Below the pieces are notes generated by a model. That model was not told the DNA's origin and ran no database searches. It was given only the letters and a program-made list of their open reading frames with translations. 64,000 nucleotides of DNA from Mumia sp. Pv4-285 (GTDB lineage: Bacteria > Actinomycetota > Actinomycetes > Propionibacteriales > Nocardioidaceae), in NCBI RefSeq assembly GCF_041320275.1, contig NZ_CP162023.1, positions 3,782,001 to 3,846,000 of the forward strand. Direction: 5' to 3'. Made by a program: the position numbers and the translations under genes. Below are positions 9,738-21,297 of the stretch, one piece after another. Numbering within the stretch: the first letter of the stretch is position 1; each line of letters starts with the position of its first letter.

Positions 9738-11354
9738 TCAGGCGCGACCGGCCTTCTTGAGCAGCCTGAGCGCCGCGGTGATCGTCCGCTGGTACGCCGC
9801 GTCGCTGACGAAGCGCGGCGCCGTCAGCGGCAGGAGCCGCTGGTTGGCGACGGACTGCGTCTCCGTGTAGCGCAGGATGCCCTCCGCCCCGTGGCGGCGC
9901 CCGATCCCCGACTCCCGCATCCCGCCCATCGGCGCGTCGATCGTGCCGAACGTCGCGGCGAACCCCTCGTTGATGTTGACCGTGCCTGCCTTGATCTGGC
10001 GGGCGAGTGCGCGGCCGCGGGCGATGTCGCGGGTGTAGACCGCCGCGTTCAGCCCGTACGACCCCGCGTTGGCGCGGTCGACCGCCTCGGACTCGCTGCC
10101 GAACCGGTAGAGCGACACGACCGGACCGAAGGTCTCCTCGCCGAAGCACTCCATCATCGGGTGGACACCCTCGAGCAGGGTGGGCTCGAAGAAGTACGGC
10201 CCGACGTCGGGCCGCGGACGGCCACCGGTGAGCACGGTGGCGCCCTTGGACACCGCGTCCGCGACGTGCCGCGTGACGGTGTCGAGCTGACGCTGCGAGA
10301 CCAGCGATCCCATGTCGCCGTCGTACGCGATCGCGGCGGAGAGCTTCATCTTCTCGACGCGCTTGACCAGCTTGGTGACGAACCGGTCGTAGACGGCGTC
10401 CGCCACGAACAGCCGCTCGATCGACACGCACAGCTGACCCGCGGAGGAGAAGCAGCCCCGGACGGCACCCTCGACCGCGCGATCGACGTCGGCGTCGGCG
10501 AGGACGAGCATCGGGTTCTTGCCGCCCAGCTCGAGCGAGCACGAGACGAGCCGCTGTGCCGCCTGCGCCGCGACCCGACGCCCGGTGGCCGTGGAGCCGG
10601 TGAAGCAGACGTAGTCGGCGCGGTCGATGATCGCGCCACCGATCAGCGGCCCGTCACCGCTGACGAGCTGCCACAGACCGGCCGGGAAGCCCACCTCGCG
10701 GAAGAGGTCGATCGCCGCCAGCGCGGACAGCGGCGTCTGGGCGTCAGGCTTGTGGACCACCGCGTTGCCCGCGGCGACCGCCGGCAGGCCGTCGGAGATC
10801 GCCAGCGTCAGCGGGTAGTTCCACGGCGAGATGATGCCGACGACGCCCTTGGGGATGCGGTTGACGCGCGCCTGGGTGAGGAGCGGATACACCCCGGGGA
10901 CGCGACGGGTCTTGAGGTGCTTGTGCAGGGTGCGGGCGTAGTAGCGGGCGGTGAGCGCCACGTGCAGCACCTCGTCGAACGCGTGCTTGCGCGCCTTGCC
11001 GGACTCCCACTGCACGAGGTCCATGAGGTCGTCGGCGTGGTCGAGCACCGCGTCGTGCAGGTCGAGGAGCAGCGCCGCACGGTGGTCGAGCTCGGTACGC
11101 GCCCACGTCCGCTGGGCGACCCGCGCGGCCGCGAAGGCGTCCTCCACGTCTCCGACGTCGGACACCGCGAGGGTCGCGATCGGCTGGCCGGTGAACGGCG
11201 CGTACGTCGTCGCGCTCTCACCCGAGGTCGCGCGCAGGGCCGGAGCGAGTCGTCGGACCACGGCCGGATCGACGGCGAACGTGGCTGCCGGGTCGTGCTC
11301 GGGATCGGCAGGCAGCGCGGGAGGAGTCGAGGCGCTCGGGTCGCGGGGTGACAT
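9738..11354 (-). CDS. gabD2: NAD(P)-dependent succinate-semialdehyde dehydrogenase-like aldehyde dehydrogenase
   Basis: A 538-residue aldehyde dehydrogenase, most like actinobacterial GabD2. Visible landmarks are SPWNYPL with the oxyanion Asn179, the coenzyme Lys202 (VVHKPDA), the Rossmann turn FTGSTATG at 251-258, the general base Glu275 in LELGGKN, and the nucleophile Cys309 in SSAGQLC. GabD2 enzymes oxidise succinate semialdehyde to succinate, but related enzymes accept other aldehydes, so the substrate is provisional. It could oxidise an aldehyde made by the downstream ChoD-like oxidase; that is inference from position only. The ATG has no ribosome-binding site but has TACAGT six bases upstream. 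Confidence 0.88.
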   Translation of the reverse strand: MSPRDPSASTPPALPADPEHDPAATFAVDPAVVRRLAPALRATSGESATTYAPFTGQPIATLAVSDVGDVEDAFAAARVAQRTWARTELDHRAALLLDLHDAVLDHADDLMDLVQWESGKARKHAFDEVLHVALTARYYARTLHKHLKTRRVPGVYPLLTQARVNRIPKGVVGIISPWNYPLTLAISDGLPAVAAGNAVVHKPDAQTPLSALAAIDLFREVGFPAGLWQLVSGDGPLIGGAIIDRADYVCFTGSTATGRRVAAQAAQRLVSCSLELGGKNPMLVLADADVDRAVEGAVRGCFSSAGQLCVSIERLFVADAVYDRFVTKLVKRVEKMKLSAAIAYDGDMGSLVSQRQLDTVTRHVADAVSKGATVLTGGRPRPDVGPYFFEPTLLEGVHPMMECFGEETFGPVVSLYRFGSESEAVDRANAGSYGLNAAVYTRDIARGRALARQIKAGTVNINEGFAATFGTIDAPMGGMRESGIGRRHGAEGILRYTETQSVANQRLLPLTAPRFVSDAAYQRTITAALRLLKKAGRA

Positions 11355-11360
11355 GCCGTC

Positions 11361-11366
11361 ACTGTA
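11361..11366 (-). promoter_or_regulatory. Leaderless-type -10 element of gabD2
   Basis: TACAGT on the minus strand, six bases before the ATG at 11354. No purine-rich ribosome-binding site is present. Confidence 0.5.
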
Positions 11367-11402
11367 GAGCCGAGGTCACCCCACCGCTACCTCGCGGTAA
11401 CG

Positions 11403-11427
11403 GATGCGCCACGCGCGATGGCGCATC
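11403..11427 (-). terminator. Hairpin downstream of the HerA-like gene
   Basis: A perfect nine-base inverted repeat, GATGCGCCA/TGGCGCATC, with a seven-base loop, 34 bases past the stop of the HerA-like gene and before gabD2. There is no T-run, which is usual for actinobacterial terminators, so termination is likely but not proven. Confidence 0.5.
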
Positions 11428-11460
11428 GCCTGTCGCGGGGGCGCGTACGTGCACGGCGGG

Positions 11461-13197
11461 TCACCTTCTGCCGAAGATCCGCTTCGTGATCTCGCGCGCG
11501 AACGTCCGACCTGCCTCGCCCATGGCCCGGTCCAGCGGCGACATCCGTGTGGACCGCGACCCGCTGCCCGACCGGCGCTTCGGCTTCGGGTCCGGCTGCT
11601 CGTCCCAGCCCTCCGGATACACCTCACCGGACTGACCGCGGCGCTCCTCACCACCAGCCGCAGACGGCTCGGTCGCCTGCCCGGCCTTGCGCTGCTCGAG
11701 CACGCTCGCCGCTCCGCGGTCCGCAGCGGCCGCCGTCCCGTACCGCGCCTGCAACGGCGAACCTTGCGCGGCGGCCGCCATCGCGTCGCTCGGCATCGGT
11801 TCCATCGACCCCTGCGGCGCGCGTACCCGCGTCCACGCGACCGGCGACGGAGCACCCCTCTCGTTCATCACGGTCACGACGGCCTCTCCCGTCGCCAGGG
11901 ACGTGAGGACCTCGCCGAGGTCGTACGACGAGGTCGGGTACGTGGACACGGTCGCCCTGAGCGCCTTCGCGTCTGCGGGCGTGTGCGCTCGCAGCTGGTG
12001 CTGGATCCGTGAGCCGAGCTGTGCGAGCACGTCACCGGGGACGTCCTTCGGCGTCTGGGTCACGAAGAAGACGCCGACGCCGCGCGAGCGGATGAGGCGG
12101 ACGGTCTGCACGACGGTGTCGAGGAAGTCGTCGGAGGCGTCCTTGAAGAGGAGGTGGGCCTCGTCGAAGACGAACACCAGCTTCGGCTTGTCCGTGTCGC
12201 CGACCTCGGGCAGCTCCGAGAACAACCTGGTCAGGAGGTACATCAAGAAGGTCGAGAACAGCTCCGGCTGGTCGGCGACCGACGGCACCTCGAGCAGCGA
12301 CACGATCCCGGTGCCGTCGTCGGCCACCCGGAGGAAGTCGGAGACGGCGATCGACGGCTCTCCGAAGAAGCTGTCGGCACCCGCGTCGGCGAAGGCGATC
12401 AGCTCTCGCAGGATCACCCCGGCCGTCGCCTTCGAGAGCCCACCGAGCTCGGCGAGGTCCGCCTTGCCTTCGGCGCTCGTCAGGTGCTGCACCACGGCGC
12501 GGAGGTCCTCGATGCGGATGAGCGCGAGGTCTCGCTTGCGCGCGTAGTGGAAGACGAGGCCCAGCGACGACTCCTGCGTCTCGTTCAACCCCAGCACCTT
12601 GGCGAGGAGGGTCGGCCCGAGCTCCGCGACCGTCGCACGGATCGGGACGCCGGTCCCGACACCACCCAGGCTGAAGAACTCGGTACGGCTCCCGGTCGGC
12701 GTCCACTCCTGGCCGATGCTGACGCAACGGGCGGTGAGCGCCTCGCTCGGCGAGCCGGGGACCGCGATCCCGGAGAGGTCGCCCTTGATGTCGGCCGCGA
12801 ACACAGGAACGCCGTGCCCGGCGATCTGCTCGGCCAGCACCTGCAGGGTCTTGGTCTTGCCCGTCCCCGTGGCGCCGGCGACCAGGCCGTGCCGGTTCAG
12901 CATCGCCAGCGGGATCCGTACCTGCGCCGCGGGTCGAGCCTCGCCGTCCTCGACGAGGGCGCCGATCTGGAGCGCCGCGCCCTCGAACGCGTACGCGGCA
13001 GCGACCGTGCGGGCGAGCTCGCTCTGGGTCTCCCCGTCGGCTGCGGCGGCACCGGCCTCCCGCTCGGTCGCCTCCCGCTCGGTCGCCTCCAGCTCGTCGG
13101 CCCGACGGCGCGCATCGTCGGCGCGCGCCTGGGCTTCGCGGAGAGCCCGCTCGGCCTCCTCGGCCGCCTTGCGCGCGTCGTCGGCGTCGTCACCCAT
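11461..13197 (-). CDS. HerA/VirB4-like ATPase (DUF853 family)
   Basis: A 578-residue RecA-fold ATPase. An N-terminal charged coiled coil (residues 4-50, rich in EAER/RADD repeats) leads to the Walker A motif GATGTGKT (108-115). Walker B is VFVFDEAH (341-348), with QT (381-382) following as a sensor. The C-terminus is basic and Ser/Arg-rich (KPKRRSGSGSRS). This is the helicase HerA C-terminal / DUF853 type, a widespread bacterial family of unproven function. HerA proper works with the nuclease NurA in DNA end processing, but no NurA is here. I start at the ATG at 13197, where a GGATGTGGG stretch precedes it, rather than 20 codons upstream. guaB3 lies 68 bases upstream. Confidence 0.82.
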   Translation of the reverse strand: MGDDADDARKAAEEAERALREAQARADDARRRADELEATEREATEREAGAAAADGETQSELARTVAAAYAFEGAALQIGALVEDGEARPAAQVRIPLAMLNRHGLVAGATGTGKTKTLQVLAEQIAGHGVPVFAADIKGDLSGIAVPGSPSEALTARCVSIGQEWTPTGSRTEFFSLGGVGTGVPIRATVAELGPTLLAKVLGLNETQESSLGLVFHYARKRDLALIRIEDLRAVVQHLTSAEGKADLAELGGLSKATAGVILRELIAFADAGADSFFGEPSIAVSDFLRVADDGTGIVSLLEVPSVADQPELFSTFLMYLLTRLFSELPEVGDTDKPKLVFVFDEAHLLFKDASDDFLDTVVQTVRLIRSRGVGVFFVTQTPKDVPGDVLAQLGSRIQHQLRAHTPADAKALRATVSTYPTSSYDLGEVLTSLATGEAVVTVMNERGAPSPVAWTRVRAPQGSMEPMPSDAMAAAAQGSPLQARYGTAAAADRGAASVLEQRKAGQATEPSAAGGEERRGQSGEVYPEGWDEQPDPKPKRRSGSGSRSTRMSPLDRAMGEAGRTFAREITKRIFGRR

Positions 13198-13265
13198 GCC
13201 CACATCCAAGCGCCGACCGCGCGGGACGGCACGTCGACGGGCACGGCGCGCCGCCACCGACGCGG

Positions 13266-14369
13266 CTACTGGACGACGACCGCCACCCGCTGGAACTCCT
13301 TGAGCTCCGTGTAGCCGGTGGTCGCCATCGCACGCCGCAGGGCACCGATGAGGTTCATGGTGCCGTCCGAGACGGTGGACGGGCCGAAGAGCACGGACTC
13401 GAACGACCCGACGGTGCCGAGATCGATCCGCTGCCCGCGGGGAAGATCGGCGTGCCAGGCCTCGGCGCCCCAGTGGAAGCCACGGCCCGGTGCCTCCTCG
13501 GCACGGGCGAACGGCGAGCCCACCATGACCGCGTCCGCGCCGCAGGCGATCGCCTTCGTGAGGTCACCGCTCACGCCCACCGAGCCGTCGGCGATGACAT
13601 GGACGTAGCGCCCGCCGGACTCGTCGAGGTAGTCGCGACGCGCCGCGGCGACGTCGGCGACCGCGCTGGCCATGGGAACGGCCAGGCCGAGCACCTGCCG
13701 GGTCGTGTGGGCGGCACCGCCGCCGAACCCGACGAGGACGCCCGCGGCACCGGTGCGCATGAGGTGGAGCGCGGCCTGGTGGGTCGCGCAGCCGCCGACG
13801 ATCACGGGGACGTCGAGCTCGTAGATGAACTCCTTGAGGTTCAGCGGCTCGGTCTGCCCGGAGACGTGCTCGGCGGACACCGTCGTCCCCCGGATGACGA
13901 ACAGGTCGACACCCGACTCGACGACGGTCTGGGCGAACTGCTTGGTGCGCTGGGGCGAGAGCGCACCCGCGACCGTGACCCCGGCCTCACGGATCTGCTT
14001 GAGACGCTCGTGGATCAGCTCGGCCTTGATCGGCTCGTCGTACATCTTCTGGAGCCGCATCGTCGCCTCGCGCGGCTCCAGGCCCGCGACCTCCTCGAGC
14101 AGCGTCGACGGGTCGTCGTAGCGGGTCCACAGACCCTCGAGGTCGATCACACCCAGCCCACCGAGCCGCCCGAGCTGGATGGCGGTCTCGGGGGACATCA
14201 CGGAGTCCATCGGGGCGGCGATCACGGGGATGTCGAACCGGTACGCGTCGATCTGCCACGCCGTCGACACTTCCTCGGGGTCACGGGTCCGGCGGCTCGG
14301 CACGATGGCGATGTCGTCGAACGCGTAGGCCCTGCGGCCGCGCTTGGCGGCGCCGATCTCGATGTCCAT
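13266..14369 (-). CDS. guaB3: GuaB3, IMP-dehydrogenase/GMP-reductase family protein with altered catalytic loop
   Basis: A 367-residue TIM-barrel protein of the GuaB3 group, lacking CBS domains. Opening motif, length and position beside guaB match mycobacterial guaB3. In true IMP dehydrogenase the catalytic loop reads GPGSICTTR. Here the aligned stretch (residues 214-224) reads GFGGGAAHTTR, so the nucleophilic cysteine is replaced by His221. The C-terminal LKEFQRV tail and the phosphate-binding ACGADAVMVGSP segment are kept. Classical IMP dehydrogenase chemistry through a thioimidate is therefore impossible in the usual way. A regulatory or alternative purine nucleotide role is inferred. TAGACT lies seven bases before the ATG, giving it its own leaderless-type promoter 42 bases past guaB. 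Confidence 0.92.
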   Translation of the reverse strand: MDIEIGAAKRGRRAYAFDDIAIVPSRRTRDPEEVSTAWQIDAYRFDIPVIAAPMDSVMSPETAIQLGRLGGLGVIDLEGLWTRYDDPSTLLEEVAGLEPREATMRLQKMYDEPIKAELIHERLKQIREAGVTVAGALSPQRTKQFAQTVVESGVDLFVIRGTTVSAEHVSGQTEPLNLKEFIYELDVPVIVGGCATHQAALHLMRTGAAGVLVGFGGGAAHTTRQVLGLAVPMASAVADVAAARRDYLDESGGRYVHVIADGSVGVSGDLTKAIACGADAVMVGSPFARAEEAPGRGFHWGAEAWHADLPRGQRIDLGTVGSFESVLFGPSTVSDGTMNLIGALRRAMATTGYTELKEFQRVAVVVQ

Positions 14370-14376
14370 GCCTGGC

Positions 14377-14382
14377 AGTCTA
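14377..14382 (-). promoter_or_regulatory. Leaderless-type -10 element of guaB3
   Basis: TAGACT on the minus strand seven bases before the ATG of guaB3, inside the 42-base guaB-guaB3 gap. Confidence 0.45.
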
Positions 14383-14411
14383 GTGAGGCGGCACCGCGAC
14401 CGACGAAGGCG

Positions 14412-15974
<1,563 letters not shown>

Positions 15975-16038
15975 CTATGAAGGTCGTCAACGCCGGGCGA
16001 CCGGCAATCCTTCCTCACGCCCACCGCGAGCGCGCGCC

Positions 16039-17076
16039 TCAGTCCACGGCGTTGAGGAGCTTCCAGATCCAGTCGTAGGAGCGGTCGCGAGTGCCGCCGT
16101 CCGCGGTCTCGTCCGAGTCCTCGGGCACGGGAGGCGTGGTGGGATCCGTGCCAGTGCCTCTGTCGGTGTCCTTGCCCGTGCCGCTGTCCTTGCCGTCGGA
16201 CTCCGAGTCCTCGCCGTCCTTGGCGCCGGGGCGCTCGTGCGGACGTCCTGGTCGTCCGGGCTTGGGCTTGCCGCCGGCTTCGTCGTCGTCATCGCGGTCC
16301 CACCAGTCGTAGCCACCCTTCGGCGGCTTCGTGGTGGGCGGAGTCGTGGGCACCGGTGTCCTCGGCGGAGCATCGGTCCTCGGCGGCTTCGTCGGAGGAG
16401 CCGGGCTCGCTTCCGGCTGACGAGGCTTGTGCGGCTTCTCCGGCGGCTTGGTCGTCGGCTCGTCGTCGTCCGCGACCGGGCCCTTGCCGGTGTCCGGCGC
16501 GGGGTCTGGCTCTGCACCGCTGGCCGGCGCCTCTCCACGACCCTTGCTCTCGGACGAGCCCGCCGACGGCGCCGCCTTGTCCTCGGTCTCGGTCGGGGGG
16601 ACGGCTCCTGCTCCCGATCGCCCCGTCGTCACCGCGGGATCGGGGGACGACGAAGGAACCTGGGACCTGGGTACGTCGGAGGCCGTCGGGCTCGCCACGT
16701 CGTCACCGATGCCGACGGCACGGGTCACGACGTACCGCAGCGGGGCCACGGGACTGCCGGCCACCGCCTGGCCGATGCCCATCGACAGCAGCAGACCCGC
16801 GCCGACCACGACGACCGCCGCGCGGCCGGTCCGGGACCCGCGCTTCGGCGGGCGCACCCGTCGAGAAGGCTTGCAGGAGGATGCGATCGGGCGGTCGAAC
16901 AAGCTCGAGGACTGCACCTCGGTGACGTCGAAGGCGGGTGGCCGCGGGGCTTCCATCTCGGCCAGCGACGTACGCCAGGCGGCCAGGCCGGCGAAGATCG
17001 GATCGTCAGGGACGTTTCCGGCGAGCAGGTCGTCGACGAGGACGTCGTCGTGAGCGACAGGATCGTGCCTGATCAT
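16039..17076 (-). CDS. rsdA: Anti-sigma-D factor RsdA-like membrane protein
   Basis: A 345-residue single-pass membrane protein. The N-terminal 84 residues are cytoplasmic and carry the sigma-binding type sequence [22 protein letters not shown] transmembrane helix spans about 85-108, followed by a long extracytoplasmic tail that is extremely rich in Pro, Thr, Lys and Asp (residues 130-345). The start ATG overlaps the sigD stop by four bases (ATGA), so the two are translationally coupled. Position and N-terminus match mycobacterial RsdA, which holds SigD inactive until proteolysis. The low-complexity tail is longer than needed for sigma binding and may span or contact the cell wall. Confidence 0.88.
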   Translation of the reverse strand: MIRHDPVAHDDVLVDDLLAGNVPDDPIFAGLAAWRTSLAEMEAPRPPAFDVTEVQSSSLFDRPIASSCKPSRRVRPPKRGSRTGRAAVVVVGAGLLLSMGIGQAVAGSPVAPLRYVVTRAVGIGDDVASPTASDVPRSQVPSSSPDPAVTTGRSGAGAVPPTETEDKAAPSAGSSESKGRGEAPASGAEPDPAPDTGKGPVADDDEPTTKPPEKPHKPRQPEASPAPPTKPPRTDAPPRTPVPTTPPTTKPPKGGYDWWDRDDDDEAGGKPKPGRPGRPHERPGAKDGEDSESDGKDSGTGKDTDRGTGTDPTTPPVPEDSDETADGGTRDRSYDWIWKLLNAVD

Positions 17077-17672
17077 GCGGTCACCTCCCCCCTCGTCACC
17101 GCGCGGGCCCGGTGGAGGTCTCGCAACCGTTGGAGCGCCCGGTGCTGCGCGATGCGTACGGCGCCGGCCGTCATCCCGAGCATCACACCGGCCTCCTGCG
17201 CGGTCAGACCCATCGCCACCCGGAGCACGAGGACCTCGCGCAGGCGCTCTGGCAGGGTCTCGAGGAGGTCGGTCATGTCTCTCGACTCGAGCCGCCCGAT
17301 CACCTCGGTCTCGGCGGACGCCGTGACCTCACCGGTGTCGGGGAGCACGTCGACGAGCACGGTCCGCGACCGGTACGAGCTGCGACGGGCGTCGGCGACC
17401 TTGCGGCTGGCGATCGCGTAGACGAACGCCTGGAAGGGCACACCCTTGTGGGTGTAGGTCGGAAGGGCCTGGAACACCGCGATGCAGATCTCCTGGGCCA
17501 CGTCGTCGGCCAGCTGTCCACCGTCACCGTTGCCGCTCAGCCGGGCGCGGCTGTAGCGGTGCGACAGGACCCGGACGTTGCGCATCAGCGTGTCCATCGC
17601 AGACTCGTCCCTCGTCGCGCGCAGCGCGAGCTCGGACAGGTCGGAGTCGGCAGACAGGTTGCGAAGAAGCAT
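17073..17672 (-). CDS. sigD: ECF RNA polymerase sigma factor SigD
   Basis: A 199-residue sigma factor with region 2 at about 30-100 ([18 protein letters not shown], then [15 protein letters not shown]) and region 4 at about 130-190 ([17 protein letters not shown], then the helix-turn-helix [20 protein letters not shown]). Both the sequence and the neighbouring rsdA fit SigD, which in mycobacteria affects stationary-phase and cell-envelope genes. GAAGGATCC precedes the ATG. In Mycobacterium tuberculosis a whiB3 gene and one other lie between sigD and groEL1; here they are absent, and only 176 bases separate sigD from groEL. Confidence 0.92.
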   Translation of the reverse strand: MLLRNLSADSDLSELALRATRDESAMDTLMRNVRVLSHRYSRARLSGNGDGGQLADDVAQEICIAVFQALPTYTHKGVPFQAFVYAIASRKVADARRSSYRSRTVLVDVLPDTGEVTASAETEVIGRLESRDMTDLLETLPERLREVLVLRVAMGLTAQEAGVMLGMTAGAVRIAQHRALQRLRDLHRARAVTRGEVTA

Positions 17673-17785
17673 CCAGGGATCCTTCGTAGATCGAGGTGAT
17701 CGTCACGGCGGCGGCGCAGCGTGCCGGTAACACCGTGACACGACCACGAGGGGCCGCGCCACTTGTTGCAGAAACTGGTACGAGA

Positions 17786-17815
17786 AAGGCCCGCCCCGGG
17801 AGAGGGGCGGGCCTT
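17786..17815 (-). terminator. Terminator downstream of groEL
   Basis: A perfect twelve-base inverted repeat, AAGGCCCGCCCC/GGGGCGGGCCTT, with a six-base loop, 33 bases after the groEL stop. On the minus strand it is followed by TCTCGT after GGGCCTT, a modest T-rich tail. It separates groEL from sigD. Confidence 0.8.
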
Positions 17816-17848
17816 CACGCGGAACCGATCAGTGCGCGTGCGCGCTGA

Positions 17849-19833
<1,985 letters not shown>

Positions 19834-19939
19834 TTGTCGACCTCCCCTTTCGGTGTTACCCCGTACGAATGACTGGGACTGTGGTCCAAGGAGGTGCTTC
19901 GTACGCACGCCGTCGCGGGAGCCGTGCGCCTCTGCACCG

Positions 19940-19966
19940 TTAGCACCCAGGATACGAGAGTGCTAA
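19940..19966 (-). promoter_or_regulatory. CIRCE operator, start-proximal copy
   Basis: TTAGCACCC, nine bases, GAGTGCTAA. This matches the HrcA target TTAGCACTC-N9-GAGTGCTAA with one mismatch. It covers the expected transcription start of groES, about 107 bases before its start codon. Confidence 0.92.
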
Positions 19967-19970
19967 CACC

Positions 19971-19999
19971 ACCGTAGGACGGGGCTAGCACTCGGTCAA
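19971..19999 (-). promoter_or_regulatory. groES sigma-70-type promoter between the two CIRCE elements
   Basis: On the minus strand TTGACC (19994-19999), a 17-base spacer, and TACGGT (19971-19976). The -35 lies inside the distal CIRCE spacer and the start point falls in the proximal CIRCE, so HrcA binding would block polymerase at both ends. Confidence 0.75.
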
Positions 20000-20011
20000 G
20001 CAGAGTGCCAG
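19985..20011 (-). promoter_or_regulatory. CIRCE operator, distal copy
   Basis: CTAGCACTC, nine bases, GAGTGCCAG. It matches the HrcA consensus except at the outermost bases and the mirrored CC. It overlaps the groES -35 and ends 28 bases before the divergent methyltransferase gene, which may also feel HrcA. Confidence 0.85.
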
Positions 20012-20039
20012 CTTCGAGGGGTGCTGGGAGACTGGGCGC

Positions 20040-21212
20040 ATGGAGGTCTCCACGTTCGAACGGCTCCTCTCCCCCGAGGGGCAGCGACTCCTCCAGGAGG
20101 TCACCGACGCCCAGGACGAGGTCGACGACCTCGTCCTCGGCACCCGCCTCCGCCGCGACGGGCACGCGGGCGAGCTGGTGGCGGCAGCGACCGGCCAGGC
20201 GTCCCTGCGGCGACGCGCACGCACCAAGCTCGGCGGGGACGCCGCGGTCATGTGGTTCACGCCCGACGCGCTCGAGCAGGCGACGCGACCCGCCGTGGCG
20301 TCCCATCGCGCCGCACGCCTGCACACGCACGGCGTTCGCACCGTGCTCGACCTCGGGTGCGGCATCGGGGCGGACCTCGTCGCCATGGCCCGGGCCGGTC
20401 TCACGGTGCACGGCGTCGAGCGCGACCCGCTCCGTGCGGCCATGGCGCGTGCGAACCTGGCGGCACTCGGGCTCGACGGGACGGTCGAGGTCGCCGACGC
20501 CACCGCGGTCGACGTGGCGCCCTACGACGTGGCGTTCGTGGACCCTGCCCGACGTGACGGGCGCGGGAGGACCTTCGACCCCGACGCGTTCAGCCCGCCC
20601 TGGAGCTTCGTGAGCGGCCTCCTCCAGGAGCGTGGGGTGGCCAAGGTGCTCCCGGGGATCTCCCACGACCTCGTTTCCGAGGGCGTCGAGGCCGAGTGGG
20701 TGAGCGAACGCGGCAGCCTCGTCGAGGCTTGCCTGTGGGGCCGCAGGTTCGCGGGGACGCGGCGACGCGCGACCGTCCTCGGGGCGCACGGGGCCGCGAC
20801 GCTCACCGAGAGCGAGGCACCTGCCGACGCAGAGGTTCGAGAGCCCGGAGCCTGGTGGTACGAGCCGGACGACGCCGTGATCCGAGCCGGGCTCGTCACC
20901 GGGGTCGCGGCCCTCGTCGGCGGGTGGCTCGTCGACCCGCACATCGCGTACGTCTCGAGCGACGCGCACGTGCCGACCCCGTACGCACGGGCGTTCCGGG
21001 TCGTCGAGGAGCTTCCGTACCGCGAGAAGCAGCTGCGCGCCGCCCTCCGCGATCGCGACGTCGGCACGCTGACGGTGAAGAAGCGTGGGGTGACGGTGGT
21101 CCCCGAGGCGTTGATCAAACGGCTCAGGCTGACCGGGTCGACCACCGCGACCGTCGTACTGACCCGCGTGGCGGGAGAAGGACGCGCCTTCCTGGTCGAG
21201 CCGATCGCCTGA
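20040..21212 (+). CDS. Class I SAM-dependent methyltransferase with C-terminal THUMP-like domain
   Basis: A 390-residue protein of the actinobacterial methyltransferase family with a THUMP-like C-terminus. The SAM-binding motif I is VLDLGCGIGADL (103-114), followed by the acidic VHGVERDP loop and DVAFVDPARRDGRGR (163-177), where DPARR is typical of this family. The THUMP-like region lies at about 310-385, including LTVKKRGVTVVPE. THUMP domains bind RNA, so RNA methylation is likely, but the target is unknown. It is divergent from groES, sharing the CIRCE-bearing region. TGGGAG upstream of the ATG may serve as ribosome-binding site. A strong hairpin follows its stop. Confidence 0.85.
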   Translation: MEVSTFERLLSPEGQRLLQEVTDAQDEVDDLVLGTRLRRDGHAGELVAAATGQASLRRRARTKLGGDAAVMWFTPDALEQATRPAVASHRAARLHTHGVRTVLDLGCGIGADLVAMARAGLTVHGVERDPLRAAMARANLAALGLDGTVEVADATAVDVAPYDVAFVDPARRDGRGRTFDPDAFSPPWSFVSGLLQERGVAKVLPGISHDLVSEGVEAEWVSERGSLVEACLWGRRFAGTRRRATVLGAHGAATLTESEAPADAEVREPGAWWYEPDDAVIRAGLVTGVAALVGGWLVDPHIAYVSSDAHVPTPYARAFRVVEELPYREKQLRAALRDRDVGTLTVKKRGVTVVPEALIKRLRLTGSTTATVVLTRVAGEGRAFLVEPIA

Positions 21213-21223
21213 CCCGCGACGCA

Positions 21224-21259
21224 CCGGTGGCGGGGCCCGGAACCGGGCCCCGCCACCGG
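21224..21259. terminator. Bidirectional terminator
   Basis: A perfect 17-base inverted repeat (arms 21224-21240 and 21243-21259, beginning CCGGTGGCGGGG) with a two-base AA gap. It sits between the convergent methyltransferase and the Ig-repeat protein gene and can serve both strands. Confidence 0.88.
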
Positions 21260-21297
21260 CGGTCGTCGATCTCAGCCGCTCAGAGCGGCCCTGTGGA

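Noticed and set aside
11461-13197. HerA-like ATPase as a phage-defence gene
   Set aside because: HerA ATPases occur in defence pairs with nuclease or Sir2 partners. Here the neighbours are guaB3 and gabD2, no partner gene is present, and the DUF853 type is widespread in ordinary chromosomal positions.
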